From positions 1-64,000 of the forward strand of contig NZ_JASJEV010000014.1 of NCBI RefSeq assembly GCF_030067675.1: a stretch of DNA of 64,000 nucleotides, given 5' to 3'. Positions 26,684-35,239 of the stretch are shown piece by piece (positions within the stretch are counted from its first letter, which is position 1; each line of letters opens with the position of its first letter). This DNA comes from Chelatococcus albus. Lineage in GTDB: Bacteria; Pseudomonadota; Alphaproteobacteria; Rhizobiales; Beijerinckiaceae. Both the position numbers and the translations under genes were made by a program. The notes under the pieces were generated by a model that was given only the letters and a program-made list of their open reading frames with translations, was not told where the DNA came from and made no database searches.

Positions 26684-27493
26684 TCAGGACAGCCAGCGCT
26701 TGCGGCGCTTGTAGTGCTTGACGTCGCGGTAGCTCTTGGCGTCTCCGGCTCCGCCGAGGCCGAGATAGAACTCGCGCACGTCCTGATCGCGGATCAACTT
26801 ATCGACCGGCCCCTCGATCACGAGCTTGCCGGTCTCCATGATGTAGCCCTCGTGGGCCACGGCGAGCGCGACCGTCGCGTTCTGCTCGACGAGCAGCATG
26901 GAGACGCCCTCATCCGCGTTGATCCGCGCGATGATCGTGAAGATCTCCTCGACCATCTTGGGCGCGAGGCCGAGGGACGGTTCGTCGAGCAGGATCAGCG
27001 ACGGCTCGGCGACGAGAGCCCGGCCGATGGCAAGCATCTGCTGCTCGCCGCCGGACAGATAGCCCGCAAGCCCCTTCCGGCGCTCGTAGAGGCGCGGAAA
27101 GTAGGCGTAGACGCGGTCGAAGGAGGGCGTCGGCAGTCCCCGCCCGGAAAGGGCGAAGGTGGCGGCCGTCAGGTTCTCCTCCACGGTCAGGTCTTCGAAG
27201 ATGCGGCGGCCTTCCATGACGTGGAAAAGCCCCCGCCGGACGAGCGCGTGCGGTGGAAGCGCGGCGATGTCCTCCCCCTCGAAGCGGATCGCGCCGCTGG
27301 TCACCGCCCCGTCCTCGATGCCGAGCAGATTGGAAACGGCCTTCAGGAGCGTGGACTTGCCGGCCCCGTTCGAACCAAGAAGGGCGACGATCCGCCCCTT
27401 CGGCACGACGAGCGAGAGGCCGCGCAGCACCTGGATGGTCCGGTTGTAGACGACCTCGATGTTGTCGACTTCGAGCAGGTGCTGCGCGGCCAT
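26684..27493 (-). CDS. livF: branched-chain-type ABC transporter ATPase LivF
   Basis: 269 aa from ATG 27493. Walker A GSNGAGKSTLLKA, signature YLSGGEQQMLAIGRALVAEP, Walker B LILLDEPSLGLAPK. LivF is the second ATPase of Liv/Hpr-type importers. The C-terminal extension (LGLGGAGDAKSYRDVKHYKRRKRWLS) is seen in the aromatic-acid versions of this transporter family and ends in a basic tail. Confidence 0.9.
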   Translation of the reverse strand: MAAQHLLEVDNIEVVYNRTIQVLRGLSLVVPKGRIVALLGSNGAGKSTLLKAVSNLLGIEDGAVTSGAIRFEGEDIAALPPHALVRRGLFHVMEGRRIFEDLTVEENLTAATFALSGRGLPTPSFDRVYAYFPRLYERRKGLAGYLSGGEQQMLAIGRALVAEPSLILLDEPSLGLAPKMVEEIFTIIARINADEGVSMLLVEQNATVALAVAHEGYIMETGKLVIEGPVDKLIRDQDVREFYLGLGGAGDAKSYRDVKHYKRRKRWLS

Positions 27494-27497
27494 GGCA

Positions 27498-28688
27498 TCA
27501 GGCTCCGAGGCGGATCCAGTCGGAGGCCGGCACCATCTGCCTGGCCTTGCCGTCAAAGGCGTAGATCCGCCCGACCGGCACGGAGTTGCCGGGGATCGAG
27601 ATCGGCACGCCGAAGAGGCCGCCGGTGTCGAAATCCTTGATGCCGTTGAGCCCGACCTTGAGATTGGCGCCCGTCAGTTCCTTGCCGGCGGAAAGCGTGC
27701 GCTTCACCGCCTCGCACATCAGGAGCGCGGTGACGAAGCCCTGCAGATAGGCCGTCGACTGATACTCCGGCCGCATCTGCCTGATCTTCTCCAGCATCGG
27801 GCTCTTGCCCTCGCTGTCGTAGTAGTAGCGATAGGGCATGACGCCCATGAAGCCCTCGGCCACCTCGCCCATGCGTTGGACGGTGGAGTTGTCCATGCTC
27901 CAGAAGGTGCCCATGAACTTGCTGCGCAGGCCCATCTGCCTGGCCTGGGTGATGAACTCCGGGATGGGCGCCAGCACGTAGCCGTGGAAGATGGTGAAGT
28001 CCGGGTTGGCGCGGCGCAGCTTCAGCACCTCGGTCGAGACGTCGACGCTGCCCGGCGGCGTGACGATCTTCTCCACGACGTTGAGGCCGAGGGTCTTGGC
28101 GAGCGTCTCGCTCGGCGCGATGGGATCGCGGCCGAATTCCGTGTCGGAATAGACGAAGGCAAGCCTGGCCGCGGGCTTCTCCTTGGCGATGTAGCGCAAG
28201 AGAATGCCGAACATCTCCGAATAATCCGGCCCGGCCATGAACTGCAGCGGATATTTCCTGGGATCGTTGAGTTCGCTCGCGAAGGAGGCTCCGGCCATGA
28301 TCATGGAGCCGCGGCGTTCGAGCTCCGGATTGATCGTCTTCGAGAAGCCGGTCGAGTCGCCGTAGTAGAGCGAGACCTTCTCCTGGCCCGTGATCTTGTT
28401 GAAGGCGGCAACCGAGGCGTCGACCTTGTAGCCCGTGTCCTCGGCGACGTACTTGATCTTGCGGCCCTCGACGCCGCCCGCGTCATTGACGATCTTCAGA
28501 TAGTCCTGGATGCCGGCATGGATGCCGACGCCGGCGAAGGCGAAGACGCCCGTGAGGGGGATCGAGCCGCCGAGCACGATCTCGCCCCCACCCTGTGCCG
28601 CGAGCGGCCGGATGCCGAGGGCGAGCCCCGCCCCCATCGCCGCGCCCCCGCCGAGCACGTTCCTTCTCGTGAATTCCCTCGTCATCAT
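27498..28688 (-). CDS. Liv-type periplasmic substrate-binding protein, probable Tat signal
   Basis: About 396 aa. N-terminus MTREFTRRNVLGGGAAMGAGLALGIRPLAAQ has a twin-arginine RRNVLGG motif. The mature protein (EIVLGGSIPLTGVFAFAGVGIHAGIQDYLKIVNDAGGVEGRKIKY) is a typical type I periplasmic binding protein. Two Met codons are in tandem; GGAGG lies 6 nt before the second (28685), the better start. Substrate unknown, likely the acid that is activated by the ligase. Confidence 0.9.
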   Translation of the reverse strand: MMTREFTRRNVLGGGAAMGAGLALGIRPLAAQGGGEIVLGGSIPLTGVFAFAGVGIHAGIQDYLKIVNDAGGVEGRKIKYVAEDTGYKVDASVAAFNKITGQEKVSLYYGDSTGFSKTINPELERRGSMIMAGASFASELNDPRKYPLQFMAGPDYSEMFGILLRYIAKEKPAARLAFVYSDTEFGRDPIAPSETLAKTLGLNVVEKIVTPPGSVDVSTEVLKLRRANPDFTIFHGYVLAPIPEFITQARQMGLRSKFMGTFWSMDNSTVQRMGEVAEGFMGVMPYRYYYDSEGKSPMLEKIRQMRPEYQSTAYLQGFVTALLMCEAVKRTLSAGKELTGANLKVGLNGIKDFDTGGLFGVPISIPGNSVPVGRIYAFDGKARQMVPASDWIRLGA

Positions 28689-28744
28689 CAGCCTCCCTGT
28701 CCTGAGCCGCTCTTGCGGGCGGCTTGCGCGCGATTGCCGGCCCC

Positions 28745-29785
28745 TCAGGTCTTGAAGGGCCAGAGATGGAAGAAGCGGCGGATGCGGCACCAGATCTCGG
28801 CGAGCCCGTGCGGCTCGAAGATCAGGAAGCCGACGATGAGCGCGCCGAAGACGATGGTGCGCACCGGCGCGAGCAGCGCCAGCGCATCCGGATAGAAGGG
28901 CGTGACCATCCCGGCGGCGAACTTCAGCACCTCCGGCACCATCGTCATGAAGACCGCGCCGAGGATCCCGCCGAGAACGGTGCCCATGCCGCCGACGATG
29001 ATCGCGGCGAGATAGAAGATCGAATTGACGAGGGGGAAGCTCTCCGGCGTCACGACGCGGAAGAAATAGGCCCAGAGCCCGCCGGCGAGCCCGGCGTAGA
29101 AGGACGAGACGGCGAAGCTCATGAGCTTGTAGCGCAGGAGCGGAATGCCGAGCACTTCGGCCGAGATGTCCCGGTCGCGGATGGCGATGAAGGCCCGGCC
29201 GATGCGCGTGCGGAAGAGATTGGCCGCTCCGAGCACCATGAGGACCGTCACCGGCATGATCGGCCAGTAGAGCTGGAAGGGCTGGTCGAGTGCCACGCCG
29301 AAGAGGGTGGCCGGCGGCATTGACAGGCCCCGTGCCCCGCCCGTCAGCGACCAGTGCGAGAAGACGAAGTGAAGGACCACCGAGGCGGCGATGGTCGCGA
29401 TGGCGAGATAGAGCCCCTTCACCCTGAGGCTCGGGATGCCGACGCCGATCCCGACGAGCGCCGTGACGAGCGCACCGGCGAGGAGGTTGATGAGGAAAGG
29501 CGTGCCGACATGGATCTCGAGCACGGCGACCGCATAGGCGCCGACGCTCATGAAGGCGGCCTGGCCGAGGCTGACGAGCCCGGTGTAACCCGTGAGGATG
29601 TTGAGGCCGGTGGCGCTCGCGACGTTGATGGCGCACAGGCAGGCGAGGAAGAGCCAGTACGGGCTCGCCACGAAGGGGAAGAGGACGGCCGCGACGAGCG
29701 CGAGGACGAGCAGCAGCTTCTGCAGCCGCGTGTCGAACAGCGCCTCGTCCGCCGCATAGCTCGTTTTCAGCGTGCCGATGCGCAT
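28745..29785 (-). CDS. livM: Liv-type ABC permease LivM
   Basis: 346 aa. About ten hydrophobic segments; NVASATGLNILTGYTGLVSLGQAAFMSVGAYAVAVL is the classic LivM motif and GRAFIAIRDRDISAEVLGI the ATPase-docking loop. It lies directly after livH (2 nt gap), so they are co-translated. Confidence 0.92.
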   Translation of the reverse strand: MRIGTLKTSYAADEALFDTRLQKLLLVLALVAAVLFPFVASPYWLFLACLCAINVASATGLNILTGYTGLVSLGQAAFMSVGAYAVAVLEIHVGTPFLINLLAGALVTALVGIGVGIPSLRVKGLYLAIATIAASVVLHFVFSHWSLTGGARGLSMPPATLFGVALDQPFQLYWPIMPVTVLMVLGAANLFRTRIGRAFIAIRDRDISAEVLGIPLLRYKLMSFAVSSFYAGLAGGLWAYFFRVVTPESFPLVNSIFYLAAIIVGGMGTVLGGILGAVFMTMVPEVLKFAAGMVTPFYPDALALLAPVRTIVFGALIVGFLIFEPHGLAEIWCRIRRFFHLWPFKT

Positions 29786-29787
29786 GG

Positions 29788-30666
29788 CTAGAGCCTCTCG
29801 ATCTCGTGCGTGCCGAAGAGGCCATAGGGCCTGAGCATCAGGACGAGGATCATGATGCTGAAGGTGACGAGAAACTTGTACTCGCCGCCAAGGAAGGTGC
29901 CGGCGAAAGCCTCGACGACGCCGATGAGAAGCCCGCCGACGAGCGCCCCCACCATGGAGTCGAGCCCGCCGACGATGACGACCACGAGGACCGAGAGGCC
30001 GAAGACGCCCATGGTCGGCGAGATGCCGCCGATCGCCCCGACGAGCACGCCTGCGCCCGCTGCGACGGCGCAGGCCACGATCCAGCTCAGCGAGAAGACG
30101 CGTGGCACGTCGATGCCGACGGAATAGGCCGCCCCCTGGTCCGCCGCCGTCGCCTTCAGCGCCACGCCGCCGCGCGAGAAGCGCAGCGCCGAGACGCATG
30201 CGGCGAGGACGAGCATGGCGGCGAGGAAGCCATAGGCGACCTTGGGCGCAAGATAGGCTTCGCCGAGAAAGATCGGGGCGCTCGGCATGAACTCCGGCAG
30301 GCGCAGCGGATCCGCGCCCCAGACGACCTGCACGAAGCCCGCCAGGATGGACCCGAGGCCGATCGTCACCATGAAGACCGAAATCGGGCTCTCGCCAAGC
30401 ATCGGCCGGATGAGCCCGCGCTCGACGACGGCGCCGACGAGCGCCCCGGAGAGGACGGCGACCGGCAGTGCGATCCAGGCGGGCAGGTGCCAGCCGGCGG
30501 CGGCGCCGAAGAAGGCATAGCCGCCGAGCATGAGGATCTCGCCGATTGCCAGATTGACCACCCGCGTCGCCTTGTAGATGAGCACGAAGGCCACACCTGT
30601 CACCGCATAGAGCGCGCCCGCCCCGAGCCCGGCGAGAAAGACTTCGGTCAGGAAGAGCCAGTCCAT
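29788..30666 (-). CDS. livH: Liv-type ABC permease LivH
   Basis: 292 aa, about eight spans. AGLGAGALYAVTGVAFVLIYKATRVVNLAIGEILMLGG is the LivH signature. The start overlaps the livG stop (ATGA, 30666). Forms the channel with LivM. Confidence 0.92.
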   Translation of the reverse strand: MDWLFLTEVFLAGLGAGALYAVTGVAFVLIYKATRVVNLAIGEILMLGGYAFFGAAAGWHLPAWIALPVAVLSGALVGAVVERGLIRPMLGESPISVFMVTIGLGSILAGFVQVVWGADPLRLPEFMPSAPIFLGEAYLAPKVAYGFLAAMLVLAACVSALRFSRGGVALKATAADQGAAYSVGIDVPRVFSLSWIVACAVAAGAGVLVGAIGGISPTMGVFGLSVLVVVIVGGLDSMVGALVGGLLIGVVEAFAGTFLGGEYKFLVTFSIMILVLMLRPYGLFGTHEIERL

Positions 30667-31484
30667 CACGCCGCCTCCGGCGCGGAGAGGCGGCGGCCGA
30701 GATCCCCGGCGCCGAGATAGGCGGCGATCACGGCAGGGTCCGCCTGGACGGTGGCCGGGCTGCCCTCGGCGATCACCTGACCGAAGTTGAGCACGACGAC
30801 ATGGTCGGAAATGTCCATGACCATGCCCATGTCGTGCTCGACCATGAGAATGGTCACGTCCCATTCCTCCTTCACGTCGAGGATGAAGCGGGCCATGTCC
30901 TCGGTCTCTTCGCGGTTCATGCCGGCGACCGGCTCGTCGAGCATGAGGAGCCGCGGACGCATGGCGAGCGCGCGGGCGAGCTCCACGCGCTTGCGCAGGC
31001 CGTAGGGCAGGGTGGCGACCGGCGCGTTGCGGATGTGCTGGATCTCGAGGAAATCGATGATGCGCTCCTCGATCTCGGCACGCAGCGCCAGCTCCTCGCG
31101 TCGGGCCCGGCCGCGATAGACGAGCGCATCGAGGAGCCCTGTCTGCATGTGGGCGTGGCGGCCGAGCTTGATGTTGTCGAGCACCGTCATGCCGCGAAAG
31201 AGCGCGATGTTCTGGAAGGTGCGTGCAAGGCCGAGGCGCGCGCGCTCCGGCGGCGCCGTCCCGGCGAGGTTGCGCCCGCCGAAGACGATCTCGCCGGCGC
31301 GTGGCCGGTAGAAGCCGGAAATGGTGTTGAAGAGCGAGGTCTTGCCGGCGCCGTTCGGGCCGATCACCGCCGTGATCGAGCCCTTCCGCACCGAGAAGGA
31401 TACATCGGTGAGTGCCCGCACACCGCCGAAGGCGAGCGAGACGCCCTTGACGCTCAGGATCACGTCGTCCGCCGCGCCCGTCAT
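30666..31484 (-). CDS. livG: Liv-type ABC transporter ATPase LivG
   Basis: 272 aa. Walker A GPNGAGKTSLFN, Walker B LLMLDEPVAGMN, LivG-type insert HIRNAPVATLPYGLRKRVELARAL (signature replaced by LPYGLRKRVE, normal in this subfamily) and H-loop VEHDM. Start 31484 overlaps the preceding hydratase stop (ATGA), so the import genes are coupled to the first enzyme gene. Confidence 0.92.
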   Translation of the reverse strand: MTGAADDVILSVKGVSLAFGGVRALTDVSFSVRKGSITAVIGPNGAGKTSLFNTISGFYRPRAGEIVFGGRNLAGTAPPERARLGLARTFQNIALFRGMTVLDNIKLGRHAHMQTGLLDALVYRGRARREELALRAEIEERIIDFLEIQHIRNAPVATLPYGLRKRVELARALAMRPRLLMLDEPVAGMNREETEDMARFILDVKEEWDVTILMVEHDMGMVMDISDHVVVLNFGQVIAEGSPATVQADPAVIAAYLGAGDLGRRLSAPEAA

Positions 31485-32272
31485 CGACTGCCCTCGAACT
31501 GCGGGGCCCGCTTGGCGAGGAAGGCGGCGACACCCTCCGCAAAATCGGCGCCACGGGCGGAAGCCCTGAATGCCTCGCGCTCGCGATCGAGCTGGGCGGC
31601 GAGGTCGTTGCCGAGCGATTGCGCGATCAGCGCCTTGATGCGGCCGAAGGCGCCCGTCGGCCCCGCGGCGAGGCGCTCGGCAAGCGCCAGCGCGGAAGCT
31701 TGCAGTTCCGCTGCGGGAACCACGCGGTTGACGATGCCCAGCCGCAGCGCCTCGCTGGCATCGATCGGATCGGCCAGCAAGGCGAGTTCCAGCGCCTTGC
31801 GCGCACCCACGAGACGCGGCAGCCGATAGGTGGCGGAGCCATCGGGACTGGCCCCGATGCGCGCATAGGCCATGGTGAAGACGGCATCGTCTGCCGCCAC
31901 GGCGAGATCGCATGCCATGGCGAGGCTGAAGCCGGCCCCCGCCGCCGCGCCGTGCACGGCGGCGATCGACGGCAACGGCAACATGTCCAGCGCCCGCAAG
32001 GCCTCGTGCAGCGGATCGATGATCGCTTCCGCCGCCGCAGCAGGATCATCGGCGGAAAAACGGGAGATGTCGCCGCCGGCGCAGAACGCGCGCCCCTCCC
32101 CCCTGAGGAGCACCGCCCGCACCCCGCCATCGACATCGATCGCGGCGATCGCATCGCGCAAGGCGCAAGCCGCCTCGACATCGATCGCGTTGAGGAAGCG
32201 CGGCCGGTTGAGCGTGACGACGGCGACGGCGCGCTCGATCGTCAACAGAACCGGCCCTTCGGCCTGCTCCAT
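31481..32272 (-). CDS. enoyl-CoA hydratase/isomerase, PaaG-like
   Basis: 263 aa. Oxyanion-hole motifs GEGRAFCAGGDIS and AAVHGAAAGAGFSLAMACD are intact. In the catalytic region the sequence is ARIGASPDGSATYRLPRLVG: Asp rather than the usual glutamate motif of hydratases, as found in PaaG-type isomerases and 3,2-enoyl-CoA isomerases. A start at 32272 has GGAGGGG upstream; a longer start at 32305 is less likely. First gene of the operon. Confidence 0.87.
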   Translation of the reverse strand: MEQAEGPVLLTIERAVAVVTLNRPRFLNAIDVEAACALRDAIAAIDVDGGVRAVLLRGEGRAFCAGGDISRFSADDPAAAAEAIIDPLHEALRALDMLPLPSIAAVHGAAAGAGFSLAMACDLAVAADDAVFTMAYARIGASPDGSATYRLPRLVGARKALELALLADPIDASEALRLGIVNRVVPAAELQASALALAERLAAGPTGAFGRIKALIAQSLGNDLAAQLDREREAFRASARGADFAEGVAAFLAKRAPQFEGSR

Positions 32273-32336
32273 CGGATCCCCTCCCGTGACGGGTCCAGCG
32301 ATCATTTTGCGTCGCCGGTAACCACTCTACCGCGAA

Positions 32337-32365
32337 ACTATGTGCCTACTCTGAAGTAGCGTCAA
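32337..32365 (-). promoter_or_regulatory. sigma-70-like promoter with internal dyad for the Liv/beta-oxidation operon
   Basis: On the minus strand TTGACG (32365-32360), 17-bp spacer, CATAGT (32342-32337), 65 nt before the hydratase start. In the spacer lies CTACT-CTGA-AGTAG (32346-32359), a short inverted repeat suited to a repressor such as the operon's own TetR protein. Confidence 0.6.
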
Positions 32366-32706
32366 CGACACCCGAGGGTCCGCGCCGTGCGCAGACACCC
32401 AGCCCCGTATCGCAAGAAACCGATCCACTGCTCGGCAAGGTCGTGGTGAGCATGAGGCAATCGTGGAGGCGGCGTCGAGGCTCCTCCGGTGGCGGCAGAC
32501 GGCGCCAACGCAGGCGCATGTGGCGCAGGCTGCGCGGCGGGAAGGCCTGTCGCTCCGACCGGAGCCGTGAGATCATGTTCGACAATGGCGCGACGGTGAA
32601 CACCGGGGTCGCGCGCGGTCGCATTCAGCCGTTCACGCATGCCCTTCGTGCCGGCCTGTCCGACGCCATCGCGCCAGTCACGCCTGATGGTCTCGGGAGG
32701 GGTGCC
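32366..32706. other. Intergenic stretch without a supported gene
   Basis: About 340 bp separating the operon promoter from a small plus-strand gene. A frame open from 32443 runs into that gene but its N-terminal part is Arg-rich shadow sequence. No RNA gene is apparent. Confidence 0.45.
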
Positions 32707-32955
32707 ATGGTCGACCGCATTCGCTCCATCCTCGCGCGGTTCCCGGAGAACGAAGAGGCTGTCCGCCGTCTCATCGACGAGATACCGGCGTTCGACGCCC
32801 TCTGCGACGAGTACCGCGACGCCAGTCGGGAGATCGAAGAACTGGCGAAGCTGACGACGGCCGAGGCGGCCGCGCGTGCCGACGCGCTGCGCCGACGTCG
32901 CCAGGCTATCGAAGAGGAGATCCTGACGGCAATCGAAGGACACGAGCCCGTTTGA
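32707..32955 (+). CDS. small hypothetical protein, 82 aa
   Basis: ATG 32707 is preceded by GGGAGGGG at 6 nt. The protein (MVDRIRSILARFPENEEAVRRLIDEIPAFDALCDEYRD...RADALRRRRQAIEEEILTAIEGHEP) is charged and all-helical with coiled-coil potential, in the style of the small YdcH/DUF465-like proteins; that assignment is weak. Confidence 0.6.
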   Translation: MVDRIRSILARFPENEEAVRRLIDEIPAFDALCDEYRDASREIEELAKLTTAEAAARADALRRRRQAIEEEILTAIEGHEPV

Positions 32956-33033
32956 GGCATGCGCCGCAGCCGGCCGCCGCGAGGCGCTCGTCCCTCGCGT
33001 CCGTCCCGACACAGCCGGCACGGACGGCCACGT

Positions 33034-33097
33034 CTTGCCCATGCCACGCCTTGCCCATGCTACGTCTTGCCCATGCCACGCCTTGCCCATGCCGCGA
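33034..33097. repeat. Four tandem copies of a 16-bp unit
   Basis: CTTGCCCATGCCACGC is repeated four times without gaps (33034, 33050, 33066, 33082), copies 1 and 3 identical, 2 and 4 with two or three changes. It lies between the 82-aa gene and the end of the hydrolase gene. A 16-bp period cannot be coding, so length variation would be tolerated. Confidence 0.85.
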
Positions 33098-33143
33098 CTG
33101 TCCCTCGACGCTCCCACTCGGGGGACCAGCTGCGGTGCCCCGG

Positions 33144-34265
33144 TCAGCGCCAGCGCTCAAGCCAGGCAAAGATCTCCGGCCAGACATGCGCATAGGCCCG
33201 GCGACCAGTCAGTATGGCCACATGCTGCAGGCCCACCCCGATCTCGCCACCGTATTCGAGAAGGCGTACATCCGAATTCGGCATCGCCCGGAGAAACGGG
33301 GTCACCGAGGCCGGAGAGGCGATGTCGTCAGCCGTGTTGACGACCGCGAGCGTCGGCACGTGCAGGGAGGATGGCCCGACCGTCCGACCCCGGACCGGCA
33401 GCGTTCCGCCGCAGAAGCGATCATCGCGATAGAGCCCCTGCAGGATCTGGTCGACCAGTCTGCCTGAGACGGGCACTTCGTCGAGCGCCCAGCGCTCCAC
33501 ACGCATGTGGATGTCCCATGCCTCGGGATCGGCGAGGCTTGCCACCGCGTCGGCCCACCGCGACCACAGGAAGGACCCTGGCGATGCCAGGACGCCGAGC
33601 TGCGACACGAGCGAGCCGGGGACCGCCTGCATCGCCGCCAATCCGCCCGGAGCCAGTGTCACGAGGGCATCGCGGAAGCGGCTCGTTCCCGCTCGGAAGC
33701 AGAGCGGCGCGCCGAGGAGCGCGAGCGCGCGGATGCTATCAGGGGCATAAGCGCCGAAGATTGCGGCCAGCGTGCCGCCGAGCGAATGCCCGATGAGGGC
33801 GGGCTTCGCGCCCTGCGCCTCGCGCGAAACCAGGGCGGCGGCCTCGCCGATGGCGTCGCCTGCGTATTCGTCGAGACCGGCGCCGTCCTCGCTCCCGGGC
33901 GGCGTCCATTCGAGGAGGTACACGCCCGATCCCCGGCGCAGGCAATGGCGAACCGCGCTCACCGAAGGCGCAAGATCCCAGATGTACGGCCGCTTGATGG
34001 GGGCCGAAACGATCAGCAGGCTGGGCCGCGCATCCGGCCCGGCATAGGCCCGCAAGCGCCAGTGGCGGCCGGAGGCGACCACGCGGAAGGGGCGCTCCGC
34101 CGGCCCGAAGCCGAGCGCGCCGAGGGCAGCCCCCTGCGCCTGGCGAAGGCTGTCCGCCAGCGCGAAGATCGCCCCCGCCGGCCTGCGCATTGCTGCAGCG
34201 TCCGGCCGAGGGAGCTCACGGGCTTTTGATGCAATCGACACGGCACGACGTTCGACGTTACCCAC
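33144..34265 (-). CDS. alpha/beta hydrolase of the PHA-synthase-like group
   Basis: 373 aa. The fold is like PhaC: oxyanion strand PSLLIVSAPIKRPYIWDL, GVYLLEWTPPGSEDGAGLDEYAGDAI, nucleophile GHSLGGTLAAIFGAYAP and a C-terminal VVNTADDIASPASVTPFL with catalytic Asp, then GEIGVGLQHVAILTG. In true PhaC the nucleophile is Cys (G-x-C-x-G); here it is Ser, as in lipases. It may be an esterase or PHA-associated hydrolase. Standing alone. Confidence 0.75.
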   Translation of the reverse strand: MGNVERRAVSIASKARELPRPDAAAMRRPAGAIFALADSLRQAQGAALGALGFGPAERPFRVVASGRHWRLRAYAGPDARPSLLIVSAPIKRPYIWDLAPSVSAVRHCLRRGSGVYLLEWTPPGSEDGAGLDEYAGDAIGEAAALVSREAQGAKPALIGHSLGGTLAAIFGAYAPDSIRALALLGAPLCFRAGTSRFRDALVTLAPGGLAAMQAVPGSLVSQLGVLASPGSFLWSRWADAVASLADPEAWDIHMRVERWALDEVPVSGRLVDQILQGLYRDDRFCGGTLPVRGRTVGPSSLHVPTLAVVNTADDIASPASVTPFLRAMPNSDVRLLEYGGEIGVGLQHVAILTGRRAYAHVWPEIFAWLERWR

Positions 34266-34353
34266 CGGTGCGACATTTACGATGCGCCTTCGGGGTATTG
34301 TACTGCAAAATACACTATGTATCGCTAATCAACGCAGAAACATACCATAGATA

Positions 34354-34381
34354 TTGACACAACAACAACACGGGCAGGTAT
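34354..34381 (+). promoter_or_regulatory. sigma-70-like promoter, TTGACA-N16-AGGTAT
   Basis: A consensus -35 TTGACA (34354-34359) and AGGTAT (34376-34381) sit in a locally AT-rich stretch (34290-34425), rare in this window. They point to the small gene at 34494, leaving a leader of about 100 nt. Confidence 0.5.
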
Positions 34382-34458
34382 GTCAAAATTTAATTTCTTG
34401 TAACCTCGCTGCAACTGCGGATAGCCTCATGGCGCGATTGCGGGCGGGGGGCCGAATG

Positions 34459-34477
34459 CCCGGACCTCGGGTCCGGG
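34459..34477 (+). promoter_or_regulatory. Leader hairpin just before the ribosome-binding site
   Basis: CCCGGACC-TCG-GGTCCGGG is a perfect 8-bp stem with a 3-nt loop. It ends 3 nt before GGAGGT of the following gene. It could stabilise the mRNA or hinder ribosome entry. Confidence 0.5.
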
Positions 34478-34493
34478 AAGGGAGGTGCTCGCC

Positions 34494-34769
34494 ATGGCCA
34501 GGCAAGAAACCTCGATCGAAGGCGCCCATCGCGTCAAGCTCGCAGAAGTTGACTGGGACGATCTGATCGAGCCAGGTGCCTATGTCGAACTGGGCACCGG
34601 TGATCTCTATCGCTTCCCGAAGGAGGCCCTCATCCCCGGCGGATCGCTGGTCGTCACCAAGGAGAGCCACGGCGCGTCCCGGCTCATCCAGGTCAGCAAG
34701 GATCCCTACGTCACGACGATGAGGGCACGGCTCATCTGCGCCCAGCACAACGTCGAGCCGAATTTCTGA
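34494..34769 (+). CDS. conserved-looking hypothetical protein, 91 aa
   Basis: Starts MARQETSIEGAHRVKLAEVDWDDLIEPGAYVELGTGDLYRFP; GGAGG lies 8 nt upstream. Probably a small beta-rich protein: strands AYVELGTGDLYRF, GSLVVTKESHG and SRLIQVSKDPYVTTMRARLIC. One Cys near the C-terminus. A dedicated promoter and leader suggest real expression. No family recognised. Confidence 0.65.
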   Translation: MARQETSIEGAHRVKLAEVDWDDLIEPGAYVELGTGDLYRFPKEALIPGGSLVVTKESHGASRLIQVSKDPYVTTMRARLICAQHNVEPNF

Positions 34770-34923
34770 CGCCTGTCGCGTCATCGTTCACGCCACGACG
34801 CAGACGCCGCCCCCGCGCGGCGCGCCGGATGACCGATACGGATGCCCCGGTGTGCGGGGCGTCGGCCTGAGGCGTCAGCGATACCCCCATCCGCCGTCTG
34901 CAGGCGGCGGAGGGAGAAGCAGC

Positions 34924-35184
34924 ATGACAACATGGGAGGAAGGCATGATTCGCGAACAGCCCCGGACCCACCGCGGCCGCGTGCCGCGCCCGAGCTTTGT
35001 CGTCGGCCGCAGTTCCTGCGGCGGCTGGGTCGTGCGGGCGACCGGAGGGGGCGTCGAGGCTGCCTTCCTCAACCGCACCGAGGCGATCCGCTTCGCGCTG
35101 GCGGAGAGCGGCCACCAGCCCGGCGCGGTCGTCCTGGCGCCCTACATCGGGCTCCCGCAGGCGAAGCGGGGCGGATCGCACTGA
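34924..35184 (+). CDS. small hypothetical protein, DUF2188-like, 86 aa
   Basis: The core RSSCGGWVVRATGGGVEAAFLNRTEAIRFALAES resembles the short DUF2188 fold (strand-strand-helix). Start at 34924 follows GGGAGAAGC. No neighbours of known function. Confidence 0.5.
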   Translation: MTTWEEGMIREQPRTHRGRVPRPSFVVGRSSCGGWVVRATGGGVEAAFLNRTEAIRFALAESGHQPGAVVLAPYIGLPQAKRGGSH

Positions 35185-35239
35185 AGCCGGTCTCATCTCG
35201 GAGGAGATGCTGCCGGCGGCCGCCATGCGGGCCGTGGCG

